Counted from the first letter of the stretch, positions 42,893-53,939 are shown. The stretch: DNA of 64,000 nt from Sepiola atlantica (GCA_963556195.1 OY744525.1:61536272-61600271); one strand, 5' to 3'. Numbers and translations are program-made. The notes: generated by a model from the letters alone, not told the origin.

Positions 42893-43430
42893 TTCTGAAC
42901 TGATATTAAGTCCAGTGACAGAGAAAAATCCAAAATGGCCGGAAGAACTGCTGTGATAAGTGGTCAAGAACTGGTGTTATTTCGGAGTTTTCCTTGTAGA
43001 CCAATCATGAAGCGATTCTGGCAGAGAACGGTTAAATTGTCACCTTCCGAAGTTGGTATAATGCAGAAACAAATCATATAGAAGAAAGCACACAAGACTG
43101 AGATAAAAGGATAATATATATATATTAAACAGATACAGGAAATGTCTTGCAAAACTAATTACATTCTGCGGCTTGCCACAAGGGCAAGTATGAAAATATG
43201 TCCGTTTAGATGACTCTCTTAAATGTGTTAGATACAAATAAAGTGAAGGTCCTTGCATGTAGACAGTTTGGCAATCACATCAAAAAAGAGGTAGCAGCGT
43301 TTCTCGACGTCTTCTCCCGTCAACACAGCTTACAACGAAGGATGGACAAAGGAATTTTGCATCCAACCCGCCAACATTAAGTGTCAGTTGGATTGGAATA
43401 TTTAAGAAATCAAGGGTTTGATTGTTTGGT
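42893..43430. other. Unassigned sequence
   Basis: The segment 42930-43000 ('gaagaactg', 'tggtgttatttcggagtttt', 'ccttgtag') resembles 58045-58090 and may be the far end of the 5S-derived SINE family on the other strand. Otherwise nothing. Confidence 0.4.
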
Positions 43431-43480
43431 TTTACGGCATATCAACCCTTTTCGGGTTATTTAATGCCGAATCCGGTCAT
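43430..43480 (-). repeat. Single satellite S unit
   Basis: 'ggcatatcaacccttttcgg' and 'gttatttaatgccgaa' match the satellite at 30.4 and 32.8 kb in reverse. Confidence 0.8.
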
Positions 43481-43799
43481 TTTGATAAAAGCTTTTATGT
43501 TTCAAGTTATTTATATGTTCAAGCAGTTATTCATGGGGTTTGGTTGAGTGAAAAGGGGGAAGGGTAGGAGAGGGTGACGGGGTAGGGGAGGGAAGGAGAA
43601 GAGAAGGAAATTGTTTTCTTGTTTTGGATTGGATTTTGCAGAACATGATAGAGTTTTGAAAAGAGGAAAAAAAATATCAATGTTTGGTGCATTTTGGGTC
43701 AGGAAGCCGATACCTTCAGACAGCCGGATCTGGTAGCACCAGTTAAAACATTAAGGGAGCTAAGTCATCGTCATAATGAGCAAAAGAGAATTATTTAGA
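43481..43799. other. Unassigned sequence with a G-rich patch
   Basis: G/A-rich segment at 43548-43610. Nothing else recognised. Confidence 0.4.
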
Positions 43800-44050
43800 A
43801 GAAAGGGAGATATAACCCTTTTTCATAGTTATTCTACCATGGCTTGAAAGTCTCGTCTACTCTACTATTTTATATATACTTAGAGGATGGAAAGAAGGAT
43901 TCACACCTTTCCCATAAGTATTAACTTACAACCCCAATGGAACTTCAATACATCATACCGCATTGGTAATAATTACACCACTTCTTGGCATGCCGAAGCA
44001 GTCACCTAACTAAGTATTGACCAGACTTGACATTTCTTCGGTCAAGAACG
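43800..44050 (-). repeat. 5S rRNA-derived SINE, diverged
   Basis: On the minus strand the head (about 43985-44050) reads 'gaccgaagaaatgtcaagtc', 'tggtcaatacttagttaggt', 'gactgcttcggcatgcc', following the middle and 3' part of 5S rRNA. The tail (43840-43980) includes words also found next to the 5S-like sequence at 58.1 kb ('agtctcgtctactctactat' against 'ggtctagtctaccctactat'). The shared head and tail support one 5S-derived (SINE3-type) family. Confidence 0.7.
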
Positions 44051-44169
44051 AGTTTGATATATAGCCTTTTAATATAACCAGATGATAAATTCATAGTTAT
44101 AATGATCTTAAAGACTTTCTCGCGTGAGAAGCGAAAATAGTTTTATCCAGACTTGTTTAATGTGCAGTG
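44051..44169. other. Spacer
   Basis: Short unassigned spacer. Confidence 0.4.
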
Positions 44170-45528
44170 TATAGAGTGTCCCAAAAAGCCTTGTTACCTC
44201 TATAAAAAGTAACAACAACAAAGGACTAACTAATACAGTAATAGAAAAGAGCATGTAATGAATTCAGTTTATTCACTTTCATTGACACGGTCACACATTG
44301 CGAAGGTCTGGATGAACACCATCAATTTTGTGGCACAAAATGATGGGACACCATGACCTATATGATCTATATATATAAAATGGAGTTCATTTTTCCCCTC
44401 CCAACCCTACTAGACTAGACTATAAAACTAATGTATCAAACGCATCGAAACATATCGCTTCATTCACCTAATATTTTTGACCGTATTTCCAGATAGTATA
44501 AATTATTTTTATAAACTAAACCAAAAACATTTTTATTCCTCACTGTATAAGCCTCTCCCAACTAATTAAACCAAAGAGAGGGTAGCATGCCAATTTCTCT
44601 CTATGTATTAATAACTATTACTCTCCTCAAACACCGTTTGGCAATTACTTCACAAGGAACTCTAATCAAGTTGCACCGTTTCATAATTTGTAAAACATCC
44701 TATCACAGCAAAGCTTACGTAGACATTAGGCATCAAATCGTTAGCCATAATACTACGTCACATTTTAAACAAAAAATAAACCTTTGATAAAAAACCAAAT
44801 AAGTATTATTTTTCTTTCACATTATTATTCACATACATTTGTTTTGTTTTAATTCTCACTCTCGTAATGATTATAAGGAAGGTTTATTTTACGGATTAAT
44901 TAATTTTAATATCAATTTTATTTTTATTTAAATAAACTTATATTTTAAAAAATAACAACAATTCGCATAAAAACTGAACAAAACCAAGACTTAAGAATAA
45001 AAATATAAAAATAATTCAACATTTTATTTATTTACAAAAAGGAAATCTTGCTACTTCTCCAGAATTTGAACCGAACTGTTTTTTGGGCTTTTTTTTTAAA
45101 TCTAAAATAACCCTAAACTAAGTTTTAAGTTTAGTTTGGCAGAAGTCTGTTTGGTTTGGTTCAAATTTAACGTTTATTATATTTTCTACAGTAACAACAT
45201 AAATAAAAATTGATCATTGAAGGAGATATCCTTCTACACTGTGGCAATTTCTATTTTTGTCACACTCCGAGATAATCATTTTCTTAGGTACATGGATTTT
45301 CCACAATTGAAAAGCGACAATTGTTTCTTTACATTAAAACTATCCGTTGTCACCTATTTGCGTTCGTTCGGCTGTTTACACATTTTATTTCATTCTTTTA
45401 CATTTCTTCCGGGAAGCGCCGGGCCACAGGTACCCGCTAGTATTTTATAAAGCTGAGCTTTGGTAATTGTTACACCCATAGTTGTTACTTTTTGGTAAGG
45501 GTAACAAGACTTCGGACTACCCTCTATA
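44170..45528. mobile_element. DNA transposon ends with imperfect inverted repeats, hosting a Helitron
   Basis: The left end 'tatagagtgtcccaaaaagc' then 'cttgttacc' and 'aaaaagtaacaac' is inverted at the right end (45528 leftward: 'tatagagggtagtccgaag', 'tcttgttaccc', 'aaaaagtaacaac'). The ends resemble mariner-type termini (TA, then AGGGT..CC.AA). No transposase is present. Most of the interior is a Helitron (44366-45440), leaving about 280 bp of the host element. A similar end also appears at 46221-46248. Confidence 0.65.
44366..45440 (+). mobile_element. Non-autonomous Helitron, 1,075 bp
   Basis: Starts TCTATATATATAAAATGG after a host A and ends GGTACCCGCTAG before a host T. A GC-rich hairpin (CGGG ... 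CCCG) lies just before the CTAG end. These are the standard Helitron termini. The interior is AT-rich; a 66-codon open frame at 44587-44787 may be a captured or decayed fragment, and no Rep/helicase motif is seen. Confidence 0.8.
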
Positions 45529-45624
45529 CTATTTGAATAAACGAATCTTAAAATAATAAGTTGAATCAACTTATTTCAGACACGTCGGGGATATATTCTC
45601 GACAGTCCGACTGATTTTTTTTTT
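45529..45624. other. Spacer
   Basis: Nothing recognised; a T run at 45617-45627 is the tail of the minus-strand LINE that follows. Confidence 0.4.
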
Positions 45625-45965
45625 TTAACATAGTTCACCCCAGACAAGGCAGACCGCCACTGTAGACGTAAGGGGCTACTGAGAAGAAAGAAAAGGGAGA
45701 AGGTTGGGGGACGGGGTCAACCTAAATTGGGATCTGCGCAGCGAGATGTCTCTTTACAGGGGGCAGAGAGGGAGTTCCAGAGGCCAGCAGCACGAGGAAA
45801 GAAGCTATTTGAGTAGAAAGCTTTCCGGCATCTGGGGACCTCCACGGTGAATGGATGGGATTTAGTCGATTGTCGAGTTTCGTCTAGTGAACTTACGACG
45901 AGGGGGCACCAGAGCAGCCAATTCATCGGGGCACAATCCATTGAAGTATTTGTCAACTTCTGTCA
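45625..45965 (-). pseudogene. LINE family 1, 3' end
   Basis: Minus-strand frame 45717-45956 reads TSMDCAPMNWLLWCPLV, HPFTVEVPRCRKAFYSNSFF and PRAAGLWNSLSAP, close to the other family 1 ends. The 3' part 'aggggctactgagaag' in plus orientation and a T-rich stretch at 45617-45630 mark the tail. Confidence 0.85.
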
Positions 45966-46195
45966 GGCTGAGGTGCGGTCCTATTCAGTCTCAGGAGGTC
46001 CACCCTCCCAGGCTTCACCTTCTTTTTGAGAAGGGTTTAGTTTACCACGAATCGCCTGAAGCACCCCTACCGGGCAATGTCGACGGAGATGTTCAGGTAC
46101 TTTTGTAAGCCAGAGTCGGCTAATCCTAGTGCACTGGTCTTTTAACTTAACCCCTGACCTTGTGTGTAACCTCCTGGAAATGTAAATAAAATAAG
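45966..46195 (+). repeat. Interspersed repeat E (SINE-like)
   Basis: Shares 'cggtcctattcagtctcagg', 'aggtccaccctcccaggctt', 'ctaccgggcaatgtcgac' and 'tgtaacctcctgga' with the copy at 31.7 kb. It directly follows the minus-strand LINE end. Confidence 0.8.
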
Positions 46196-46250
46196 TAGAC
46201 AAACGTATGCTTACATTATATAACAAGACTTTCGGATCACCCTGTACAAT
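46196..46250. repeat. Isolated transposon end
   Basis: In reverse from 46248: 'tacagggtgatccgaaagtc' then 'ttgttat', similar to the right end of the element at 44170-45528. No partner end was found nearby. Confidence 0.5.
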
Positions 46251-46356
46251 ATGCATGTAATTTTGAATGAATAAACGTTACAATTTGTTAATTATTTATC
46301 ATTACAATTTTCTTTGGTCTGTTTTCAGCGCACCACCAATAACTGGAACATAGACA
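46251..46356. other. Spacer
   Basis: Nothing recognised. Confidence 0.4.
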
Positions 46357-46530
46357 ATTGACTTTTTTTTTTAACTAATAAGTCACCACTTATCAAGGCC
46401 AAAAGTCGCTCGAGGATAAGGGTTAATGAAACGGATGGATTGTCAGTTGAATGATGAAAATATTATGAGAGGATTGGCAGTGATGAATGGTATGGACAAA
46501 ATTTAATTTCTTATGAGGATTGTTTTAAAT
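46357..46530 (-). pseudogene. LINE family 2, 3' end
   Basis: In reverse: 'cattaacccttatcctcgag', 'cgacttttggccttgataag', and an A tail (T run at 46361-46370). Same end as 25388-25562 and 29157-29290. Confidence 0.7.
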
Positions 46531-47302
46531 TGCTGCCAAAAAACATTTTTTTTGTAGTGACTATGATTTTAACTTTGAAAAAATGTTGCATGTATGCATG
46601 CTGCAGGCTTGAAATGAGCAAATGTTCAGCTAACAGAAAAGACCACGCAAGAAATAGACTGGCGTCATTGCAATAGTAATATCTTCTTGGATATGAGATT
46701 CCATGCTGTGATTGTGAGCCCCTTAAGACTTTGCTAAAGTAATGTTTATACCAGATGGTGGGCCCCGTGGACAGTTTTTATGTCCATATATTAACAGCTG
46801 ATAAATCTGTAGTGGTGTTATATAATGGGATGCATGTGAGATGGACGTACAGAGAGATCGCTTAACTTGCGCGATTTGTGACGGAGTCATCTCGTGCAAT
46901 TTTGGTGCGATGTTTTCTCACGGTTCGCAGTGATAGTTGATGAGACCTCGAGGTCGAGGGTTGGGTCACACAGTTTTCCCGGTGAGAAAACGGAGTTGAG
47001 ATTTCAGTTTTTGACTTGGAAGTCGACTAGTCAACACGCCTTAGCCATGTAGCGATTACATAAGCTAGGGGATTTCAGATCCCCAAAAATGAGAGCCAGG
47101 CGATGTCCCCCTCTTCCTTCCTTTGTAAGAATTAAGTAATTAGTTAATTGACTAGCGTAAGCTTCTCTCTCTACTACGACGTAACTTGCTTCAGTATCGA
47201 CAAGCTAAGAGAAAATAAATGGCTCAAACTAAAAGAGGAGGCTTGTTATAAATTATTGTGTGTAAAAGATTTGATTTCAGCTTACGAAGAAACCGCCAGG
47301 AC
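46531..47302. other. Unassigned, less AT-rich sequence
   Basis: Complex sequence with higher GC at 46740-47080. It could be the LTR or leader of an LTR element preceding the open frame at 47303, but paired LTRs and a primer-binding site were not seen. An open frame can be extended upstream to 47148 only with a non-ATG start. Confidence 0.35.
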
Positions 47303-47561
47303 GATGGAAAAAGAGGGCGAAATTATGACGGATATCAGTAGCGACACAAAAAAACTTGCAGCGATATCAAGTGACGACGACGCGGCGGTGAAACAAGAAG
47401 GTGACGCACCGTTAGTACAAATAGTTCCCCCCCCCCAGCTGGGATTCTCGAATAGAAACGACACATCGTCCCGTTCGTGGGATCAACAGGCGACCTGTTC
47501 TACGACGCCAGTGATATCTATATATATTCCAGCAAGACAGGCAAGGGGGTGGGTCGGTTGA
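47303..47561 (+). CDS. Hypothetical 86-aa acidic protein, weak
   Basis: Starting at the first ATG (47303), the product begins MEKEGEIMTDISSDTKKLA and continues with DDDAAVKQEGDAPLV; the frame is open upstream to 47148 (KWLKLKEEACYKLLCVKDLI), so this could be an exon or a gag-like fragment. The C-terminal part (QLGFSNRND to the stop) has no known motif. No signal peptide, membrane segment or catalytic motif is visible. Base composition is less AT-rich than the neighbours. It may belong to a retroelement or be chance; function unknown. Confidence 0.25.
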
Positions 47562-48186
47562 GTTTCTATAGGCCTTAAGCTGATGAGTTGGGTAGAGAAG
47601 CCGGGTTTCATTGTATCCTCCAAATAAAACATTGTTGTTAGTTTTAAACTTGAGTTGTGGTCCTGTTTGGAAGGAAAATCCTTTTGCTACAGCGGTAACC
47701 GAGATTACATGATTTACACAACGGCCAGTGGCAAAATCAAGCACCGAATTCGGACAAGGATCATGGCCTGTGCAGTGATGGAACACAGACGCAGGTTCAC
47801 ACTGATTGTTCTTACAATTCTTAAAAAATATTCTACTTGTTCACATTTTTGTGTGAAATATTCACAGAATTTCAAATATCGTTGCAGTTCATTTACATAC
47901 TTTTATTTAGTAACGTCCAGGTTTGTAGAGGCTGACTTGTAAATCACACAGACGTCATGCTCTTATATCTGTCTTCTATTTATTTGTTTTCCTTGCATGC
48001 TTTAATTCCTGATTTTATGAACAGAACATACCCACAGTCAAACTAGCTTGATCCGGGATGTTCTGTCATGTGCTACTTCATCAAAACTCAGTTTGTTATT
48101 CCTAAACTTTCAGAGGACAATTTTTTTACTTTCTCTAACTCATTCGACATTCAGACCAGCTTATTCTGTCCCAGACCCATTCAACA
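47562..48186. other. Unassigned sequence
   Basis: The segment 47615-47690 ('ccaaataaaacattgttgtt', 'agttttaaacttgag', 'gtggtcctgtttgg') looks like an LTR or gene 3' end with a polyadenylation signal AATAAA at about 47624. No second copy is in this window to support an LTR. Confidence 0.35.
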
Positions 48187-48360
48187 TCTAATATATAAAG
48201 TAAACTCAGTCTCTTTCTCGATTTTCTTCTTACAAAAATCAATATTTTATTCTAGTTTGTCAGTTCTTTCAATGGATCATTGCGACAATAAAATGTAATT
48301 CGATCCGATTCCTTCCAGAAAATACTTTGACTTGATTGTAACTAAAAGAATACCCGTCCC
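48187..48360 (+). mobile_element. Helitron fragment, 5' part
   Basis: Begins TCTAATATATAAAGTAAAC and shares 'tttcttacaaaaatcaatat', 'agttctttc', 'aataaaatgtaat' and 'agaaaatactttga' with the complete Helitron at 29436-29739. The CTAG end was not found, so it is truncated. Confidence 0.7.
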
Positions 48361-49286
48361 AAGATTAATAAAATGAATTCCCGAATAGTTACCACTTTTA
48401 TATCCCCTGACGGAGATTAAAATAAAGATATAATGATACTAAACCTTACATCTATAATGTTTGTTCCAATTATGATCAAAATCTAATACATGATTTTAAT
48501 TCCACAAAATGTCTAACATTTAAGTCGTAAGCTTAAAGGATCTTAAGAATTCAAAATTAAGAGAATCTTGTTTTTATTGGTGTCTAATGATAAAATTTGA
48601 TACAAATCTTTGAATAATTGAATTTTCAAATGGGACGTGTGGCCCATATTATGCCCCCATAAAACCCTTTAAAATGCTCCAAAGAAACTAAAATTTCTGG
48701 AATATTTATTATTTGATGTTTACTACATATTGTTAAAATTTCACAGAAATTGGAGGTATGTAAATTTTCATGAAGGGTTTTAACCCCTTTTTAACCCCCT
48801 TGCATAAAACTAAATAAATATAGCCCACATTTGGACCCCCTTACATCTAGGAGGTATGTTTTAAAATTCATAATGACTTGTTAATTAGCTTAGGAGTGAA
48901 ACATACATTGCTTTATAACGATATACATATATATAGACTTATATATAAGTCTAACATACCATCTTAACGATAATAGTTCCATCAAAAATAACATAATTCA
49001 CAGTAGCAATAAATTCAAATCCTCAGAAATACGAAAAATCCTAATAAACAATACAAAAATTATTTACAAAAAAATAATGGATAAAACGACTACAAATTCT
49101 TGAAGTTATTAATATTAACCCCTAAAAACCTAATAAAATCGGATTCACTACCGGAAAAAACATACTAAAGCTTTTTCAATAACTAACACTACTATCCTCC
49201 ACCCCCTAGATCTTAGTGAACTAATCCTGCAACACTTTCATTATACACGAATATTTTATAAATAAAATTAATCCATTAAATAAATT
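48361..49286. other. Unassigned AT-rich sequence
   Basis: About 900 bp without recognisable features. Confidence 0.45.
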
Positions 49287-49560
49287 TAGACTGGTATTGT
49301 CTTGGCCTTCGGGGCTTGATTTACACCGGTCTATGGGTCTGTCCTGTGCAGTTCTAGGAGGTCCACCCTCCCAGGCTTCGCCTCCCCTCTTTTGGGAGTA
49401 GTAAGTTTATTGCTTACTGCCTGAGGCGCACTTACCGGGGAATGCCGACGGGGCTGCCCAGGCAATTTTTAATGGCCAGAGTGCTTCTCGGGCACTGGCT
49501 TTTCAAATCCCACTTTCCCGACCTTGTGTCAAATCTTACCTTGTGGGAGGCAGATAAATA
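49287..49560 (+). repeat. Interspersed repeat E (SINE-like)
   Basis: Close copy of 31648-31965: 'ctggtattgtcttggccttc', 'ggtctatgggtctgtcctgt', 'gaatgccgacggggctgccc', 'aatttttaatggccagagtg'. Confidence 0.88.
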
Positions 49561-49563
49561 ACT

Positions 49564-49991
49564 TGTAGATTAACACCTTCAGCTAAATTATCCTCCCCGA
49601 TAAAAAATGAGATTCTACTTTATAGGGCCCTTCTAACTTATAAGGTCAGTTAACTAATATATTTTAACACTAATCTTAAGTTCGACTGGCAAGGTCGTAA
49701 AAGCACACATAATCGCCTAAAATGGTGGCCCCTCAAATAAAAATAAAGCAAAGAATTTATCCTGAATAGCAAAAAAAAAAAATGGTTAACTGCTAGAATG
49801 GCCCGGAAATGGACGATCAATTTACGTTAAATTTATATGTTAATCTGATCACCCACTCTAAATTCTAAATTAATTTTGTTGTGTTTTATTTATTTCCGAT
49901 AGGTTTTTCAGGTTATTCACACGAAATCGCCTAAAAAAATAGAATCTCATTTTTGTTGGGGGAGATGGGTAGCTGAGGGTGTTAATCTACA
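49564..49991. mobile_element. MITE of about 430 bp, copy 1
   Basis: Ends are inverted: left 'tgtagattaacacc', 'ttcagctaaat', 'atgagattctacttt'; right (in reverse) 'tgtagattaacacc', 'ctcagctaccc', 'atgagattctatttt'. The interior 'gttcgactggcaaggtc', 'cacataatcgcc', 'gcccggaaatggacgatc' recurs in copy 2. No coding sequence. Confidence 0.8.
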
Positions 49992-50183
49992 ATGATATAT
50001 ATAAACTTTTAATATTTTTATTTACCCCTTAAAAATAAGGTTAGCTGATTTTAAAGAAGTTATTTATTTAATTTTCATGGGAAAGGCAAACACAACTAAA
50101 ATCAAATAAAATTAAAATTAAAATTAAAAAGGTCGTATAGCTAAAAACATATACGATATAAAAAAATAAAATATGGGTAAATT
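49992..50183. other. Spacer
   Basis: AT-rich spacer between the two MITE copies. Confidence 0.4.
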
Positions 50184-50743
50184 TGCAGATTAACATCCTC
50201 CGTTAAATACCCCCCCCCCCCCCCCAAAAAAAAAAAATGAGATTATTGTTTTTATTCATGAACATCACGGAAAACGGAATGGAAAAAAACAATTACAATT
50301 TAGAGTGAGAGATCTGTTTCATATATTTAACGTAAAATATTCCCCATTTTCGTACCATTCTAACTTTTATGGGGAAAAAAGTATTTACCACTAACCCTAA
50401 GTCAAAGTGGCAAGGTCACAAAACCACACGTAATCGCTTAAAAGAGTAGACTCCCCCCACCCCGCCCCACCAGAAATAACGCAGCGGATTTATCTCCCAT
50501 AGCAAAATAAACTTAGTTAACTGCCCGAAAACGCTAGACTGGTTCGGAAATGGGGGATTACTTTTACATTGAATTTATATACGAAACTTATCTCCCTACT
50601 TTTAACTCCAAAACAATCTTTTTTTTTTTCTTTTCTTCTTTCTGCCAATTTTTTCAGGGTGTTCACATGTAATTGCCTAAAAAAAGTAGAATCTATTTTC
50701 TTTTCGGGAGTGGGGGGGGGATTTAGCGTAGGATGTTTAACTA
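50184..50743. mobile_element. MITE of about 560 bp, copy 2
   Basis: Left end 'tgcagattaacatcctccg' then a C run of about 16; right end has a G run of 10 and 'gcgtaggatgtttaacta'. Interior shares 'gtggcaaggtcacaaaa', 'cacacgtaatcgc', 'gttcggaaatgggggat' and 'aagtagaatctatttt' with copy 1. The facing C and G runs pair within the inverted ends. Confidence 0.78.
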
Positions 50744-51351
50744 AACCAAAATATCAATCTTTTGTCAATAAGAATAGTGGAAAGATTAAACAATAAGTTT
50801 GTTGTTAAACTTAACTAATTAAAAAAGTTATTTATTTTTCATGGAAAATGTAAAAGCTGCAAAAAGATGACAAGGCAGAGAGAGATAGAGAGAGGAGGGG
50901 AGAGAGAGGAGGGGAGAGAGAGGAGGGGAGCGAAAGAGCGAGCGAGCCACGTTCGTAAAAAGGTCACGGCCAGACACTCTCTTCCTCTATCTCTTTTCTC
51001 TTCTCGCTTAGATCTCGTAGTTTAAGCGCTGTTTGAGGCATTTATCCGATTTCTTTATTGACTAAATTTAATTCATTACTGTTAATATCGACGAAACTAT
51101 TTCATATAAAAGTAAAACTAAGTCAATGAAATTCCGAATTAATAACACTAAAAATTAATTTATTATGTACCATTTAAAAAATAATTATGCAAATTAGGCA
51201 TTCAAGGGATTCTTTCTTAATCGTTCATCTGTAGTATATATAGAGTATTTCAAAATACAATGCTCTATTAGTGATTTAAACAACATTAACTCGTTTTGAC
51301 AGTAATATAGGAGTGATAAATGAAAAAAAGCTTTCACATTTATTCATTTAG

Positions 51352-51354
<3 letters not shown>
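50744..51354. other. Unassigned sequence with a GA minisatellite
   Basis: A GAGAGAGGAGGG-type short tandem repeat lies at 50875-50935. Nothing else recognised. Confidence 0.5.
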
Positions 51355-51387
<33 letters not shown>

Positions 51388-51590
51388 ATTATTAAAAAAA
51401 TAAAAAGGTATAAGTAATCATACGAATTGTTATTTTTAACAATGTTTGCTTATATATATATATAAGCAACATTGTTAAAAATAAAAATTCGTAAAAATTT
51501 GACAAAATAAAAAAGGTATAAGTAAGCATACGAATTGTTATTTTTAAGATTGTTTGCTTTTATATATATATATATATATATTTTCATTTC
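51355..51590 (+). repeat. PLE-like tails and (TA)n tracts
   Basis: Contains TA runs (51355-51384, 51453-51465, 51562-51581) and three pieces of 'aaaaggtataagtaa', 'catacgaattgttattttta' and 'acaatgtttgctt', one inverted. The same words end the PLE fragment at 62.4-62.5 kb, so these are detached tails of that family. Confidence 0.7.
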
Positions 51591-51624
51591 ACTTCAGTGT
51601 AAAGTCTAAAAATCAAGGGCTAAC

Positions 51625-51705
51625 ACTTGATCTCTATACGAGATACATGGATACTAAAGTTCTCCTTTAGTAACTCAACGTTTAGGAGGTAAAGAAATGT
51701 TGAGT
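51625..51705. repeat. Short inverted repeat
   Basis: 'ctttagtaactcaac' (51665-51680 region) and 'gttgagttactaaag' (about 51698-51712) are complementary around a loop of about 20 bp. It precedes repeat B. Confidence 0.75.
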
Positions 51706-51714
51706 TACTAAAGA

Positions 51715-52080
51715 TATGAAGAACATTATTTTTCCTCTCCCCAATTGAACAGTAACTATGTTATAGTATATCTTTCTTGTGGTTCCTTGGTCTTACCAGA
51801 TTCCAGACCAAGAATTCATCTAATCTGGTGGAGTATCCAGCTTAGTGCTGTTACTAGAGGCAACCTCACTTGGAGAAGGTGCATCATTCACTGTATAAGC
51901 CAGTGTGTGGCCATACCGAGTGGACCTTATTTGGGTTTCGAATACTATGTTATTTTGAATATTTGGTCAGGGTTTACTTGTAGGGGAAAGTATCCTCATG
52001 CCAGATTGTTCTGACAAACCCCTGTACAGAGAGACCTTAGACACTCGAGGACAGTGTCTAGTAAGCAATCAAGGATAGTG
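51715..52080 (+). repeat. Interspersed repeat B
   Basis: Matches 56955-57285 in reverse over its length: 'gaacagtaactatgttatag', 'tatctttcttgtgg', 'ctggtggagtatccagctta', 'gtgctgttactagaggcaac', 'atgttattttgaatatttgg', 'tatcctcatgccagattgtt'. A shared 89-codon open frame is not conserved between copies. Unclassified. Confidence 0.85.
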
Positions 52081-52533
52081 TCCGTGTGTAAATAAAGCAA
52101 GTAAATATGTAAAAGGGACCTATTTCAACACTATATTACCATAAAAAAGCAGTCCCAGATATGAATTTTATGTGCTTTTTGCTCAGAAAATTGTTGAACA
52201 AAGGCATTAAAAAATCTTTCCAACTGTCGCTTTTGTCTTTAGATCTTGAACCCCAGCGTTCTGTGATCCCCAGCCTTTGACATAAGCAAGAAAATAAAAA
52301 TAATAAACGTTATAAAAATCCAACTTACACTATTATTTCCTTTTAAATTATTGATTGATTAAAACTAGATTAAAACGATAAAAATGTACCTAATATTATA
52401 TTATTTAAGCCTCTCCCTCTAATGAGGCCTGCAGAAATAATCAGGTTTTCTCCTTCCTGTGGTTGAACTGGCACTGAAAGCTCTGTAACTAATTTAGGTA
52501 TGTAAATATAAACGCTTATGAATAAAGTTAAAC
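52081..52533. other. Unassigned sequence
   Basis: Nothing recognised. Confidence 0.4.
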
Positions 52534-53035
52534 GTGCAGGGAGTTGTGCGTGTGCACGCACAGCTTAGGAAGCCATGTAGTATATATTATCGGAGGAGAG
52601 ACGGGACACGATGGTGGGCCTTGGTAGCAGGTATGGATAAGCATGGTTGGATTGGTCGGGAGTACTGGACGGTGGAATTTCACCACTCGATATGGATGCA
52701 ATGGCTGCACTCAACGTGAATGGCGAGGGTGGAGAGATACTTGCGAATCAGTGACGATATCAAGTTAAACATTATACCCTACCTTGACACCGACAAACGA
52801 TATGAACTTAAACGGTGAATAATGCAAGACATGGGCATATAGGGAAGGGTATCGAGTTAAGCTTTGTACGCACAGAGACAGTGATAAATGACAACGACCC
52901 AGAGGCTGGGCTAGTCGAGGGTTGGGGATATCTTCCATGGTATCCTGGGCAAATTGAGATGAAAGCCAGCAGTGAATTGCTGAACGGACAAATGAGAGAA
53001 TGAGTAAATTTAAGAATGAAATGAAAGACAGTGGA
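52534..53035. other. Complex unassigned sequence, less AT-rich
   Basis: This 500-bp stretch lacks simple repeats and has higher GC than its neighbours. Open frames exist on the plus strand at 52534-52719 (61 codons, Trp-rich) and 52815-53003 (62 codons, with LVEGWGYLPWYPGQIEMKAS). Neither has a recognised domain, so an exon or an unknown repeat are both possible. Confidence 0.3.
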
Positions 53036-53530
53036 CGAGAGGATGGGCGATATTGGAGGGAGAAAAGAGTGAGAATGGAAAACCAATGAAAGTATAGAAT
53101 GAAAGATTGTATGAAAAAGTAAAATGAGAATTAAAAATACGAAAAAAGAAAAATGGAAGGAAAAAGGAAAGGGGAAGGAAATGAAAGGGGAAAGAAAATG
53201 AAGAAAAGATGGGGAAGCGAGAGGAAGAAAAAAGAGGAAAGCTAGAGGAAGAAAAAAGGGAGCAGGAAGGGAGAAAGGAAAAAGGGGGCAGGAAGGGAGA
53301 AAGGAAAAAAAGCAAGGTAAAGAAAGGAATGGGGAGGAGAAAAGGAAAATAGGGAAGAAATAGAAGAACAGAAGGTAGAAAGAGGAGAAAGAAAGGGGAA
53401 GGGGAAAAGAGGAAGAAAGGTGGATAAGAGGAAGAAGGGACGGAGAAGAAGAAGGAGAAGAAGAAAGAAGGATAAAAGAAAGAAAGAAAAAAAAAACAAT
53501 GATAAAATAAGGAGTGAAAGCAAGGAAAAG
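53036..53530. repeat. Purine-rich tract
   Basis: Nearly pure A/G on the plus strand. Long minus-strand frames rich in Phe, Ser, Leu and Pro follow from composition. Confidence 0.92.
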
Positions 53531-53939
53531 TGAATTGTATTTGCACTTACTGGTTTCATAGCTTGCCTACTTCTACGAAGTATAAAGTGGAAATAAAAAT
53601 GAAAAGTAAGTGAAATCTTTAATAATAATTTTTGTAAATCTCACCTGAAAAAATTCTATTTGTATCTGAAGCATAACAGACCTCAAAGCCTCGTATGAAG
53701 ATGTTTGGATACAACTAAAATAAGATGTGTCATTTAATCTGCACATTTATCAACGAAAATGCTATTTCAAACTTAAGCGTGACCAGAGACTATTAGAAGT
53801 TTTTGGCATGACAGACCAGTCGATGGACAAAGCCTCTCATTAAGATACGTGGACACATGTAAAGCAAGATGCGTTCATTCAATCTATCGACCGACAGATA
53901 GATCCTCTTATAGAGATGTGTGGAAACTTTGAAAATTAA
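53531..53939. other. Unassigned sequence
   Basis: The segment 53840-53930 ('tacgtggacacatgtaaag', 'gacagatagatcctcttata', 'gagatgtgtgg') resembles the reverse of words at 24430-24480. Otherwise nothing. Confidence 0.4.

Noticed and set aside
46740..47700. Complete LTR retrotransposon
   Set aside because: No paired LTRs, primer-binding site, protease, polymerase or integrase motifs were found.
52534..53035. Host gene exon
   Set aside because: Open frames of about 60 codons without domain, splice or codon support; left as unassigned.
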